NCBI RefSeq assembly: GCF_025791835.1
Contig: NZ_JAOXLP010000030.1
Coordinates: forward strand, 1 to 42,683
Reading direction: 5' to 3'
Length of the DNA: 42,683 nt
Source of the DNA: Roseomonas xinghualingensis
GTDB taxonomy: Bacteria > Pseudomonadota > Alphaproteobacteria > Acetobacterales > Acetobacteraceae
Shown: in pieces, positions 16,976-25,503 of the stretch
Layout: each line of letters begins with the position of its first letter
How positions within the stretch are numbered: the first letter of the stretch is position 1
Position numbers and translations under genes: made by a program
The notes under the pieces: model-generated
What the model saw: only the letters and a program-made list of their open reading frames with translations
Database searches by the model: none
What the model was told of the DNA's origin: nothing

Positions 16976-17143
16976 TTACTTGATCTTCGCCTCGCGGAAG
17001 ACGACGTGCTTGCGCGCCACAGGGTCGTACTTCCTCTTCTCCATCTTCCCGGTCGCGTTCCGTGTGTTCTTCTTGGTCACGTAGAAGTAGCCGGTGTCGG
17101 CGGAGCTGACGAGGCGGATCTGGATGGTGTTGGACTTGGCCAT
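16976..17143 (-). CDS. rpmG: 50S ribosomal protein L33
   Basis: A 55-residue protein from ATG 17143 to TAA 16976-16978. It starts [20 protein letters not shown] and has the basic [18 protein letters not shown] core and the [10 protein letters not shown] end typical of bacterial L33. The version here lacks the paired zinc-binding cysteines, as usual in alphaproteobacteria (the C- form). It is a component of the large ribosomal subunit near the E site. It lies 122 bases downstream of the S41 protease gene on the same strand and has its own terminator. Confidence 0.96.
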   Translation of the reverse strand: MAKSNTIQIRLVSSADTGYFYVTKKNTRNATGKMEKRKYDPVARKHVVFREAKIK

Positions 17144-17265
17144 TTTCTGACTCGGGACTCGATTCCACAGGGGCGGTCACCGGCCAGAGCCGGTTCGCTA
17201 AGGGGGCGCAACCTAGCGGGCGAGGCGCGCGCGTCAAGCATAAAGGCGCCCATGACGGCCGTGCA

Positions 17266-18750
17266 TCAGCGGGCGAGGGCCGCGCGGTACAATTCGGGCC
17301 TTTCCAGCACGGCCTGGGCGGCCAGGCGATCGGCATCCCGGCCCTCGCTGGGCGGGCAGGCGTTGCGGAGGGCCGCGACCTCGCTCATGGGCACCGGCGC
17401 CCTGGCAGCCCGGGCGCGGGCGAGGGGAACCGCCATCGGGTCGTCGCGCGTGCCCAGCGTCGCCAGGTTGCGCGCCATTTCCTGCTCGCCCCTGCTGGTG
17501 CAGACCGCCGGCAACACGCCCAGCATCTGAAGCGGCCAGCCCCGCGGCGCCAGGATGAGTGACCAGGAGAGCGCCAGCTCGGCCCCGTTGGGCAGGGGCA
17601 CGAGAACCTGAATCAGCCCCTTGCCCATGGTTGTGCTGCCGATCACGACCCCTCGCCCATGATCCCCGATCGCCGCCGCCACCACCTCGGCGGCGGAGGC
17701 GGTGCGGCCATCCACCAGCACCACCAGGGGGCGCCCATTGGCGAACTCCGTTCCTTTGGCGTTGAAGCGGCGGATCGAATCCGGGTGGCGGCCCTCAGTG
17801 GCGGCGAGCGTGCCGGAGGTGATGAAGGAATCCGCCACCTGGATTGCCTGCTGCAGCAGCCCGCCGCGATTGCCGCGCAGATCCAGCACCACGCCCAGTG
17901 GTGCGGCCTCCGCCGGTACATCGCCCAGAGCGCGGTCCAGCTGCGCCGGGGTGGCGGTGGAGAAGAGCGGCACCTGCAGCCAGAGAATGCCGTTCCGCAC
18001 CTCGGCCGATACGGAGTGGCGCGGCGAGGCGCGGCGGGTCAGCACCAGTTGTAGGCGCCTCCTGCCGCGCTGGACGGTGAGGAGCAGGCTGCTGCCCGGC
18101 GGGCCCTCCAGGGCGGAGAGCGCCTGGCCTACGTCATCCACGCTGATGGCGATGCCATCGGCATCTAGTAGCCGGTCCCCGGGCCGCAGACCGGCGCGGG
18201 CCGCCGCGCCATCCGGGGTCACCTCGCCCACGGCGATGCCGCGCCGGCCCTGGCCGATGAGGGTAAGACCGAGGTCACTGGCGCCCAGCCGCCGCTCCCG
18301 GCCCTGCCGGGCCTCCTCGGGCGTGGTGTAGCGGCTGTAGGGGTCCAGGTGGTTGAACACCTCCTCGAAGCCGGCCTGGAGCATGGCTTGGCGCCCAGCG
18401 CGCCGCAGGGCAGGGGATTGCCGCTCGGCTTCGGCATAGAGGGCAGCCACGGCATCAGCGGCGGATTGCGGCGTGTTGCCGGCCAGCCGGTCGGCCGAGA
18501 GCTGGTCCGAGAAGGACAGCACCAGGGCCTGTTCGCGCCTGGCGGCGGAAAGATAAGGGTCGATCGCCTCCAGTCCGCGCAGTGCCCAGAGGCCGACGAG
18601 CACCGGGTCCGTGGGTTCCAGGTGCCGCTCGGCGATGGCGGTGAAGGCGGCGCGCAGGATCGGCGCCATCTCCTGCGCCCGGGCGGGCAGGGCGAAGGCG
18701 GCGAGCACGAGCAGAGCGGTGCCGGCCAGCATCGGCCGCACCCGGCCCAT
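17266..18750 (-). CDS. S41-family periplasmic serine protease (Ctp-like) with PDZ domain
   Basis: A 494-residue protein from ATG 18750; longer starts would overlap rnr. A signal peptide is clear (LLVLAAFALPARA, cleavage near residue 25). A helical N-terminal region is followed by a PDZ domain (about 156-240, with LGLTLIGQGRRGIAVG and GLRPGDRLL), then the S41 core with VVLDLRGNRGG (288-298). The Ser-Lys dyad is in place: Ser352 in GRTASAAEVV and Lys377 in TMGKGLIQ. Such proteases trim C-termini of envelope proteins. The gene is 29 bases downstream of rnr and probably part of the topA-rnr transcript. Confidence 0.85.
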   Translation of the reverse strand: MGRVRPMLAGTALLVLAAFALPARAQEMAPILRAAFTAIAERHLEPTDPVLVGLWALRGLEAIDPYLSAARREQALVLSFSDQLSADRLAGNTPQSAADAVAALYAEAERQSPALRRAGRQAMLQAGFEEVFNHLDPYSRYTTPEEARQGRERRLGASDLGLTLIGQGRRGIAVGEVTPDGAAARAGLRPGDRLLDADGIAISVDDVGQALSALEGPPGSSLLLTVQRGRRRLQLVLTRRASPRHSVSAEVRNGILWLQVPLFSTATPAQLDRALGDVPAEAAPLGVVLDLRGNRGGLLQQAIQVADSFITSGTLAATEGRHPDSIRRFNAKGTEFANGRPLVVLVDGRTASAAEVVAAAIGDHGRGVVIGSTTMGKGLIQVLVPLPNGAELALSWSLILAPRGWPLQMLGVLPAVCTSRGEQEMARNLATLGTRDDPMAVPLARARAARAPVPMSEVAALRNACPPSEGRDADRLAAQAVLERPELYRAALAR

Positions 18751-18779
18751 AACCCGGTGGAGAAGGCAGGCCGCGCCCT

Positions 18780-21086
18780 TCAGCGCCGATGCTTCTTGGC
18801 GGATTTCGGCTGCCGCATGGTGATCTTCTGCCGCCCGCGCGGCGGCGTGCCCTGCCGTGGAGCGGGAGTCGCGCGCGGGTCGCCCTGCATGAGCTGGAAG
18901 GTCAGGCTGCCAGTGCGTGGCACGGCTTCCGACAGCCGTACCTCGACCTCCTGCCCGAGCGTGAAGGTCAATCCGGTGCGGCGGCCAATCAGGCGCATCG
19001 CCGCTTCCTCGTGGAGCCATTGATCGTCCGGAAGTGCGCTGGTCGGAACGATTCCGCTGGCGCCGTTCTCCTCCAGTGTCACGAAGAGACCGAAGCGTGT
19101 CACGCCCGAAACGCGCGCCAAGAATTGCACACCGACGCGATCAGCCATGAATGCAGCGAGATACCGGTCCACCGCATCCCGTTCCGCCAGCGCGGCGCGT
19201 CGTTCGGTTTTGGTGATGTGCTCGCCCGTATCCGGCATTTGCGCGGCCTCGGCATCGGTAAGCCCGTCATCACCGAGCTTCAGGCCGCGAATCAGGGCGC
19301 GATGCACCAGCAGATCGGCATAGCGGCGGATCGGGCTGGTGAAATGCGCGTAGCGTGGCAATGCGAGGCCGAAATGACCGATGTTGTCCGGATTGTACTC
19401 GGCCTGCGACTGTCCGCGCAGGATGGTCTCGCTGACCAAACGCGACTCGGGCGCGTCCTTCATCTTGTCGAGGATGTGGGCGAAGTCGCGCGGCTTCACC
19501 TGGCTGGATGGCGGCAGGGTGATGCCGAATCCACCGAGGAAGCTCCGCAGCGTCTCCATCTTCTCGTCGGATGGGCGATCATGGATGCGGTACATGCAGG
19601 GCATGTGCAGCCGTTCCAGCTCCTCGGCCGCGCAGACATTGGCGGCGACCATGAACTCCTCGATCAGCCGGTGGCTGTCGAAGCGCGGGCGCGGCGCGAC
19701 GGAGAGGACCTTGCCGTCCGGATCCAGGATCACGCGGCGCTCGGGGATGTCGAGGTCGAGCGTGCCGCGTCGCAGGCGCGCTGCCAGAAGCGCATCGAAG
19801 GCGCCGTAGAGGCGGGCGATATGGCCCGGTGCGAGCCCGGCATCCTCAGCAGCATCCCGCGCGGCTTGCACCTGTTCGTAGGTGAGGCGCGCGGCGGAGC
19901 GCATGAGGCCACGGCCGAACCGGTGGCCGGTCTTCATGCCTTCGCGGTCGAAGCGCATCTCGACATAGAGGCAGCCGCGATCCGCGTCCGGCTTCAGGCT
20001 GCACCAGCCATTGGAAAGGGCCTCGGGCAGCATCGGCACGACGCGGTCGGGAAAATAGACGGAGTTGCCGCGCAGCTTCGCCTCGCGATCCAGCGGGGAG
20101 GCGGTGCGGACGTAATGCGCCACATCGGCGATGGCGACGATGATGCGCCAGCCATCACCATCGGGCTCCGCGAAAACGGCGTCGTCGAAATCCCGCGCAT
20201 CCTCGCCGTCGATGGTGACGAGGGGAATGTCACGCAGGTCGTCACGGTTTACGAGGGGCACGGCCCGCGCGCGCTCGGCGGCCTTCACCGCTTCATCGGG
20301 AAACTCGGCCGGGATGCGGTGGGCGGCGATGCAGAGGCGGGAGACGGCGCGGGGCTCATCCATCCGCCCCAGCCGCTCCACCACGCGCACGGGCTTCGGG
20401 CCCATGAAGCGCTCACGCGAGCCGCCGGGAATGAGTTCGGCCAGAACCAGCTCACCTTCCTCGGCCCCGTTCTCCTGGCCAGGCGGCACGATCCAGGCTG
20501 TGCGGACGCGGCGATCCACCGGCTCGATCAGCCCTGGGCTGTAGATGCCCAGGATGCGGGAGGGAGAGCCGCCGCCGATGCGCTTGAAGGTGCGGCCTTC
20601 ATACTTGTTGCCGCCGATGCGGGTGATGCGGGCCAGTACGCGGTCCCCCGGCGCCAGGGCGGGTTGGCCAGGGCGTTCGGGGCGCATGTAGACAACCGGC
20701 TTTTCCGCGCCATCCCAGGTGATCGGCCGGGCCATGGGCTCGCCATCGGCGTCCAGGCCGAAGACCTCCAGGGCGGCCATGTCGGGCAGATTCGCGCTGT
20801 GGCGGATGGTGCGGCGGCCGACCGAGGCGATGCTGCCTTCCTCCTTCAGCTCGGCCATCAGGGCACGCAGCGCCGGGCGCTGGTCGCTGGAAAGTCCGAA
20901 ATGACGGGAGATCTCGGTCTTGCCGACACGGCCCGTGGCGCCGCGCAGGAAGGCGCGCAGCTCCTCGCGGCTCGGCAGCGGGTTGGGCTCGCCACCGGCG
21001 GCACGGGGGCGCGGACGGACCGGGGCGTCGCCTCCCGCCGGGCCGGACCCGCCCCGGCGGGGCTTGCGCGGGGGAGGCGCCGCCAA
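18780..21086 (-). CDS. rnr: Ribonuclease R
   Basis: A 768-residue exoribonuclease starting at TTG 21086, one base after the topA stop. Domains in order: basic N-terminus, winged-helix region (about 37-92), cold-shock domains (about 105-245), RNB catalytic domain (about 260-600) with Asp293, Asp299, Asp301 and Asp302 in TIDGEDARDFDDAVF, an S1 domain (about 650-735) and a basic tail ending KKHRR. It degrades structured RNA 3' to 5'. The TTG start is accepted because no better start precedes the winged helix and because it is coupled to topA. The basic tail fits RNA binding. Confidence 0.92.
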   Translation of the reverse strand: MAAPPPRKPRRGGSGPAGGDAPVRPRPRAAGGEPNPLPSREELRAFLRGATGRVGKTEISRHFGLSSDQRPALRALMAELKEEGSIASVGRRTIRHSANLPDMAALEVFGLDADGEPMARPITWDGAEKPVVYMRPERPGQPALAPGDRVLARITRIGGNKYEGRTFKRIGGGSPSRILGIYSPGLIEPVDRRVRTAWIVPPGQENGAEEGELVLAELIPGGSRERFMGPKPVRVVERLGRMDEPRAVSRLCIAAHRIPAEFPDEAVKAAERARAVPLVNRDDLRDIPLVTIDGEDARDFDDAVFAEPDGDGWRIIVAIADVAHYVRTASPLDREAKLRGNSVYFPDRVVPMLPEALSNGWCSLKPDADRGCLYVEMRFDREGMKTGHRFGRGLMRSAARLTYEQVQAARDAAEDAGLAPGHIARLYGAFDALLAARLRRGTLDLDIPERRVILDPDGKVLSVAPRPRFDSHRLIEEFMVAANVCAAEELERLHMPCMYRIHDRPSDEKMETLRSFLGGFGITLPPSSQVKPRDFAHILDKMKDAPESRLVSETILRGQSQAEYNPDNIGHFGLALPRYAHFTSPIRRYADLLVHRALIRGLKLGDDGLTDAEAAQMPDTGEHITKTERRAALAERDAVDRYLAAFMADRVGVQFLARVSGVTRFGLFVTLEENGASGIVPTSALPDDQWLHEEAAMRLIGRRTGLTFTLGQEVEVRLSEAVPRTGSLTFQLMQGDPRATPAPRQGTPPRGRQKITMRQPKSAKKHRR

Positions 21087-21087
21087 C

Positions 21088-23787
21088 TCAGCCGGACCGC
21101 TTCGTGCCGGCGGGCTTCGCCGCCGCCTTGGCCGGGGCCTTCTTGGTGGCCGGCTTTTTGGCGGGGGCCTTCTTCGCGGCCGTGGCCTTCGCCGGTGCCT
21201 TGGCGCGGGCAGGCGTCTCGGCGGCGGCCTTCTTCGCTGGGGCCTTGCGGCTGGCAGCGCCCTTCTTCGGCGCCAGCACCTTGCCCTTCTCGGCCAGCAG
21301 CGCGACGGCCTGATCGAGGGTGAAGTCCTCCATCTGCACGCCGCGCGGGAGTGAGGCGACCATGTTGCCGTGCTGGGCGAAGGGTCCGAAGCGGCCGCGC
21401 TTCACCTCCACCGGAGCGCCATCCTTGGGATGGTTGCCCAGGGTGACGCCGCGCGGCTTGGCATTGGCCAGCAGCTCCACGGCACGGTTCATGCCGATGG
21501 AGAGGATATCGTCGCCCGGCGTGATGCTCTGCGACAGCGCTCCCATCTTCAGATAGGGACCGAAGCGGCCGAGATTGGCCGTGATCTCCTCGCCCGTTTC
21601 CGGATGCAGGCCGATGATGCGCGGCATGTTCAGCAGCGCGATCGCCCGGTCGAGTGTCAGCGTATCGGGGTCCATGCCGCGTGGCAGGGAAGCGCGGCGG
21701 GGCTTGGTTGCCTTGCCCTTCTCATCCGTGCCCGGCTCGCCGAGCTGGACATAGAGGCCATAGGGGCCCCGGCGGACCGAAACCTCCTGGCCGGTGGCGG
21801 GATCGGTGCCGAGGCTGCGCGGGCCTTCATTCGCCGCCTCCTCGCCCTCGGCGCCGGGAACGGCGAGGGGGCGGGTGTAGCGGCATTCGGGGTAGTTCGA
21901 GCAGCCGATGAAGGCGCCCGTCCGCCCCAGGCGCAGGCCCAGCCGGCCCTGCTGGCAGTTGGGGCAGAGGCGTGGGTCGGTGCCGCCCTCATTGGCCGGG
22001 AAGAAGTGCGGGCCGAGATCCTCGTCCAGCGCGTCGATGACGTCGCTGATCTTCAGGTCCTTCGTGGCGTCCACCGCGGCGCGGAACTGGTCCCAGAACT
22101 CGCGCATCACGGCGCGCCAGTCGGCGCGGCCACCTGAGATGTCGTCGAGCTTCTCCTCCATCGCCGCTGTGAAGTTCGTGTCCACGTAGCGTTCGAAGAA
22201 GGAGATCAGGAAGGCGGTGACCAGCCGGCCGCGATCCTCGGGCACGAAGCGGCGCTGCTCCAGCCGGACATAGTCGCGGTCCTGCAGGGTCTGCAGGATG
22301 GAGGCATAGGTGGAGGGACGGCCAATGCCGAGCTCCTCCATCTTCTTCACCAGCGAGGCCTCGGTGTAGCGGGGCGGGGGCTGGGTGAAGTGCTGGCTGG
22401 CCGTCACCTCGCCGCGCTTCGGGGCATCGCCCTCGCGCATCGGAGGGAGGGTCTTGTTCTCATCGTCGGCGGCCAGGCGGCTGTCGTCGATGTCCTCACG
22501 GTACAGCTTCAGATAGCCGTCGAAGGCGATGACCTGGCCGGTGGCGCGGAGGCGTGCCTTGCCGGCACCATCGTCCAAGTCCACCGCCGTCTGGTCCATC
22601 TCGGCCGATGCCATCTGGCTGGCGACGGCGCGCTTCCAGACCAGGTCGTAGAGGCGGCGCTGGTCCGGGCTGAGGTAGCGGGCTACCTCCTGCGGCGTGC
22701 GGCTGACATCCGTGGGGCGGACGGCCTCATGCGCCTCCTGGGCGTTCTTCGCCTTGGAGGTGTATTCGCGCGGGGCGGCGGGCAGGTAGTCCGGGCCGAA
22801 GGCGGAGTTCACATGGTCGCGGATGCCCATGATGGCTTCGCGCGCCATGGTGACGCCGTCGGTTCGCATATAGGTGATGAGGCCGACCGTCTCGCCGCCG
22901 ATATCCACGCCCTCATAGAGCTGCTGGGCGAGGCGCATGGTCGCCTGGGCGCCGAAGCCGAGCTTGCGGCTGCTCTCCTGCTGGAGGGTGGAGGTGGTGA
23001 AGGGCGGCGGCGGGTTGCGGCGGACGCGCTTCTTCTCGACGGAAGCGACGGTGAAGCTGCCGCCCTCGACCAGCGCCTTCGCACGAAGGGCGGAGGCCTC
23101 GTCCGGCAGGTCGAACTGGTCGAGCTTCTTCCCTTCCAGATGCGTCAGGCGCGCGGTGAAGGGGGCGCCTGCCGGGGTGCGGAAGCCGGCCTCGATGGTC
23201 CAGTACTCGCGGGCCTTGAAGGCCTCGATCTCGGCCTCACGGTCGGTGACCAGCCGCAGCGCCACGGATTGCACGCGCCCGGCCGAGCGGCTGCCCGGCA
23301 GCTTGCGCCAGAGCACGGGGGAGAGGGTGAAGCCGACGAGATAGTCCAGGGCGCGGCGGGCCAGATAGGCGTCGATCAGCGGCTCGTCGAGGTCGCGCGG
23401 GTTCTCGATGGCGTGCTGGATGGCGCGCTTGGTGATCTCGTTGAAGGTGATCCGGTAAACCTCGATGCCCTTCAGGGCGCGCTTGTTCTCCAGCATCTCC
23501 CGGACATGCCAGGAGATGGCCTCGCCCTCGCGGTCAGGGTCGGTGGCCAGGTAGAGGCGCTTGGCATGGCCGGTCTTCAGGGCCTGGGCGATTTCGCGGA
23601 CCTGCTTCTCGCCCCGGTCCTCGGAGGACCAGTCCATGGCGAAGTCCTCCTCCGGCCGGACGGAGCCGTCCTTGGGAGGAAGGTCGCGGACATGGCCAAA
23701 GGAGGCCAGCACCCGGTAGCCGGAGCCGAGATACTTGTTGATGGTCTTCGCCTTGGCAGGCGATTCCACGACGACGACGTCTGTCAT
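21088..23787 (-). CDS. topA: DNA topoisomerase I
   Basis: An 899-residue protein from ATG 23787 (MTDVVVVESPAKAKTINKYL). The TOPRIM acidic motif ATDPDREGEAISWH is at 81-94, and the active-site Tyr306 lies in GLITYMRTDG. A four-Cys zinc motif (CPNC and CSNYPEC) follows the catalytic part, then repeated C-terminal domains (FGPYLKMG and FGPFAQHG). The protein ends in a Lys/Ala/Pro-rich tail of about 70 residues, a common alphaproteobacterial extension for DNA binding. The enzyme relaxes negative supercoils. It is preceded by dprA with a 10-base gap and followed at once by rnr. Confidence 0.96.
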   Translation of the reverse strand: MTDVVVVESPAKAKTINKYLGSGYRVLASFGHVRDLPPKDGSVRPEEDFAMDWSSEDRGEKQVREIAQALKTGHAKRLYLATDPDREGEAISWHVREMLENKRALKGIEVYRITFNEITKRAIQHAIENPRDLDEPLIDAYLARRALDYLVGFTLSPVLWRKLPGSRSAGRVQSVALRLVTDREAEIEAFKAREYWTIEAGFRTPAGAPFTARLTHLEGKKLDQFDLPDEASALRAKALVEGGSFTVASVEKKRVRRNPPPPFTTSTLQQESSRKLGFGAQATMRLAQQLYEGVDIGGETVGLITYMRTDGVTMAREAIMGIRDHVNSAFGPDYLPAAPREYTSKAKNAQEAHEAVRPTDVSRTPQEVARYLSPDQRRLYDLVWKRAVASQMASAEMDQTAVDLDDGAGKARLRATGQVIAFDGYLKLYREDIDDSRLAADDENKTLPPMREGDAPKRGEVTASQHFTQPPPRYTEASLVKKMEELGIGRPSTYASILQTLQDRDYVRLEQRRFVPEDRGRLVTAFLISFFERYVDTNFTAAMEEKLDDISGGRADWRAVMREFWDQFRAAVDATKDLKISDVIDALDEDLGPHFFPANEGGTDPRLCPNCQQGRLGLRLGRTGAFIGCSNYPECRYTRPLAVPGAEGEEAANEGPRSLGTDPATGQEVSVRRGPYGLYVQLGEPGTDEKGKATKPRRASLPRGMDPDTLTLDRAIALLNMPRIIGLHPETGEEITANLGRFGPYLKMGALSQSITPGDDILSIGMNRAVELLANAKPRGVTLGNHPKDGAPVEVKRGRFGPFAQHGNMVASLPRGVQMEDFTLDQAVALLAEKGKVLAPKKGAASRKAPAKKAAAETPARAKAPAKATAAKKAPAKKPATKKAPAKAAAKPAGTKRSG

Positions 23788-23797
23788 TACGGGCCTG

Positions 23798-24919
23798 CTA
23801 GGCCTCCAAATGCGTTTCGCGCTGAATGCCGGACCGCATGATGCGGTTTCCCGGCAGAGCTTCAATCAACCCCGCCAACTCCAGTTCCAGGAGCGCGGCC
23901 CGGGCGTCTGGGGCGGAGAGGTGGCAGCGCCGGAGCACCTCGTCAACCGCGACAGGTGTGGGGCCGATCAGAGCGAGGAGGCCGGAAGCCCTTGATTCCT
24001 CGCGCGCTACAGGCGCGTGCGTGGGAGCACGCGCGCGCGCGCGCGAGGGGCGCGGGGTGAACAGGGGCACAGCCTCGGCGGTGACGGGGAGGGTGGCGAG
24101 GATGTCGGCGGCACCCTCGCAGAAATGCGCCCCGTGGCGGAGGAGGTCGTTCGAGCCCTGGCAGCGCGGGTCCAGCGGGGAGCCAGGGACGGCATAGATC
24201 TCTCGCCCGGCCTCGGCGCCCAGGCGGGCGGTGATGAGGGTGCCGGAGCGTGGTGCGGCCTCCACCACCACGATGCCCAGGGAAAGACCCGCCACAATCC
24301 TGTTCCGCTTGGGGAAGTGCCGGGCAAGGGGAGCCGTGCCGAGCGGGGCCTCTGCCAGGAGGAGGCCGTGATCAGCGATGCGGTCCTGCAGGTCCCGGTT
24401 CTCGGGCGGGTAGGCGACGTCCAGCCCGCCGGGGATGACGGCGATGGTGCGGCCGCAGCGGAGGGCGCCGAGATGGGCGGCGGTGTCTATGCCACGCGCA
24501 AGGCCGGAGGTGACGGTGACACCGGCCTCCGCCAGGGCCTCGGCCATATCCTCCGCGATGCGCCGTCCGCCGGCCGAGGCATTGCGGGCGCCGACCAGCG
24601 CCACCTGGCGGGAGGGAAGGAGGGCGGCGTTGCCGAGGGCGGCCAGGACCGGGGGCGCGTCGTCCAGCAGGGCCAAGAGGGGCGGGTAGGCGGGGGTGCC
24701 GATATGGAGCCAGATGCCGCCCATGGCGAGGACGGCCTCGTGCTCCCGCTCCACGGCGCCCGGATCGGCAAGGGCGAAGCGGCGGTCGGGGTCCGCGGCG
24801 GCGGCACGGAGCGCCTGGGCGGCATTTCCGTGCCGCGCCATCAGGCGGCGGAAGGTCTGGGGGCCGATCCCCTCGGTGCGGGCCAGCCGCAGGCGGGCGA
24901 GGGAGTCGGCGGGGGTCAT
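23798..24919 (-). CDS. dprA: DNA-processing protein DprA
   Basis: A 373-residue protein from ATG 24919, sharing one base with the plsY stop. The N-terminal SAM-like region is followed by the Rossmann-fold DNA-binding core with VALVGARNAS (about 103-112), GVTVTSGLARGIDTAAHLGAL and the EAAPRSGTLITARLGAEAGRE block. A C-terminal winged helix (about 300-365) is joined by an Arg/Ala/Pro linker. DprA loads RecA on incoming single-stranded DNA in natural transformation. The linker is encoded by a (CG)8 dinucleotide run (24030-24045), a possible slippage site. Longer upstream starts overlap plsY and are not used. Confidence 0.92.
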   Translation of the reverse strand: MTPADSLARLRLARTEGIGPQTFRRLMARHGNAAQALRAAAADPDRRFALADPGAVEREHEAVLAMGGIWLHIGTPAYPPLLALLDDAPPVLAALGNAALLPSRQVALVGARNASAGGRRIAEDMAEALAEAGVTVTSGLARGIDTAAHLGALRCGRTIAVIPGGLDVAYPPENRDLQDRIADHGLLLAEAPLGTAPLARHFPKRNRIVAGLSLGIVVVEAAPRSGTLITARLGAEAGREIYAVPGSPLDPRCQGSNDLLRHGAHFCEGAADILATLPVTAEAVPLFTPRPSRARARAPTHAPVAREESRASGLLALIGPTPVAVDEVLRRCHLSAPDARAALLELELAGLIEALPGNRIMRSGIQRETHLEA

Positions 24920-25503
24920 TACTTGCCCTGACCTATCCGGGGCTCGGTGCCGGCCAGGAGGCGCCGGATGTTCGCGTGATGGCGGATGAAGACATAGATC
25001 ACGATCAGCGCCACTGGCCAGAAGAGCGGCCAGCCGCCCCATAGAAGGGCGACCAGCGCGGCCACGGCCATTCCGGTGAGGGCGCTGGCGGAGGAGATCC
25101 TCGAGATCTTCGCCATGGTCAGCCAGGTGAGGCCCGCCGCCACGAAGACCGGCCAGGCGAGGGCCAGGAACACGCCCAGCGCCGTTGCCACGCCCTTGCC
25201 GCCCCGGAAGGCTAGCCAGGGCGGGTGGCAATGGCCCAGCACGGCGCCGATGGCGGCGAAGCCGGCGGTTTCAGTGCCGAAGACGGCGTGCGCGATCCAG
25301 ACGGCCACCGCGCCCTTCAGGAAGTCCAGCGCCAGCGTGGCCGCGGCTAGCTTCTTGTTGCCGGTCCGCAGCACATTGGTGGCGCCGATGTTGCCCGAGC
25401 CGATGGCCCGGATGTCCCCCAGCCCGGCGGCCTGGGTGAGGATCAGCCCGAAGGGGATCGAGCCCAGCAGAAGCCCCAGTATGCCGGCATAGGCTACGTT
25501 CAT
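24919..25503 (-). CDS. plsY: Glycerol-3-phosphate acyltransferase PlsY
   Basis: A 194-residue membrane protein from ATG 25503, which overlaps the pyrC stop (ATGA). Five hydrophobic segments are visible. The three PlsY motifs are present: GSIPFG near the N-terminus, GSGNIGATNVLRTGNKK (about 36-52), and GHCHPPWLAFRGGKGVAT (about 90-107). The enzyme transfers acyl groups from acyl phosphate to glycerol 3-phosphate, the first step of phospholipid synthesis. Position between pyrC and dprA is common in alphaproteobacteria. Confidence 0.93.
   Translation of the reverse strand: MNVAYAGILGLLLGSIPFGLILTQAAGLGDIRAIGSGNIGATNVLRTGNKKLAAATLALDFLKGAVAVWIAHAVFGTETAGFAAIGAVLGHCHPPWLAFRGGKGVATALGVFLALAWPVFVAAGLTWLTMAKISRISSASALTGMAVAALVALLWGGWPLFWPVALIVIYVFIRHHANIRRLLAGTEPRIGQGK

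Noticed and set aside
16881..17084. Plus-strand ORF across the L33 gene
   Set aside because: The minus strand encodes a complete and unmistakable L33 protein with its terminator.
18789..21323. An 844-codon plus-strand open frame opposite rnr
   Set aside because: The minus strand encodes an intact ribonuclease R with catalytic motifs; the plus frame has no recognisable domain and typical antisense composition.
22390..23841. A 483-codon plus-strand open frame opposite topA
   Set aside because: It is antisense to the conserved topoisomerase core, with His/Gly/Val-rich translation and no family.
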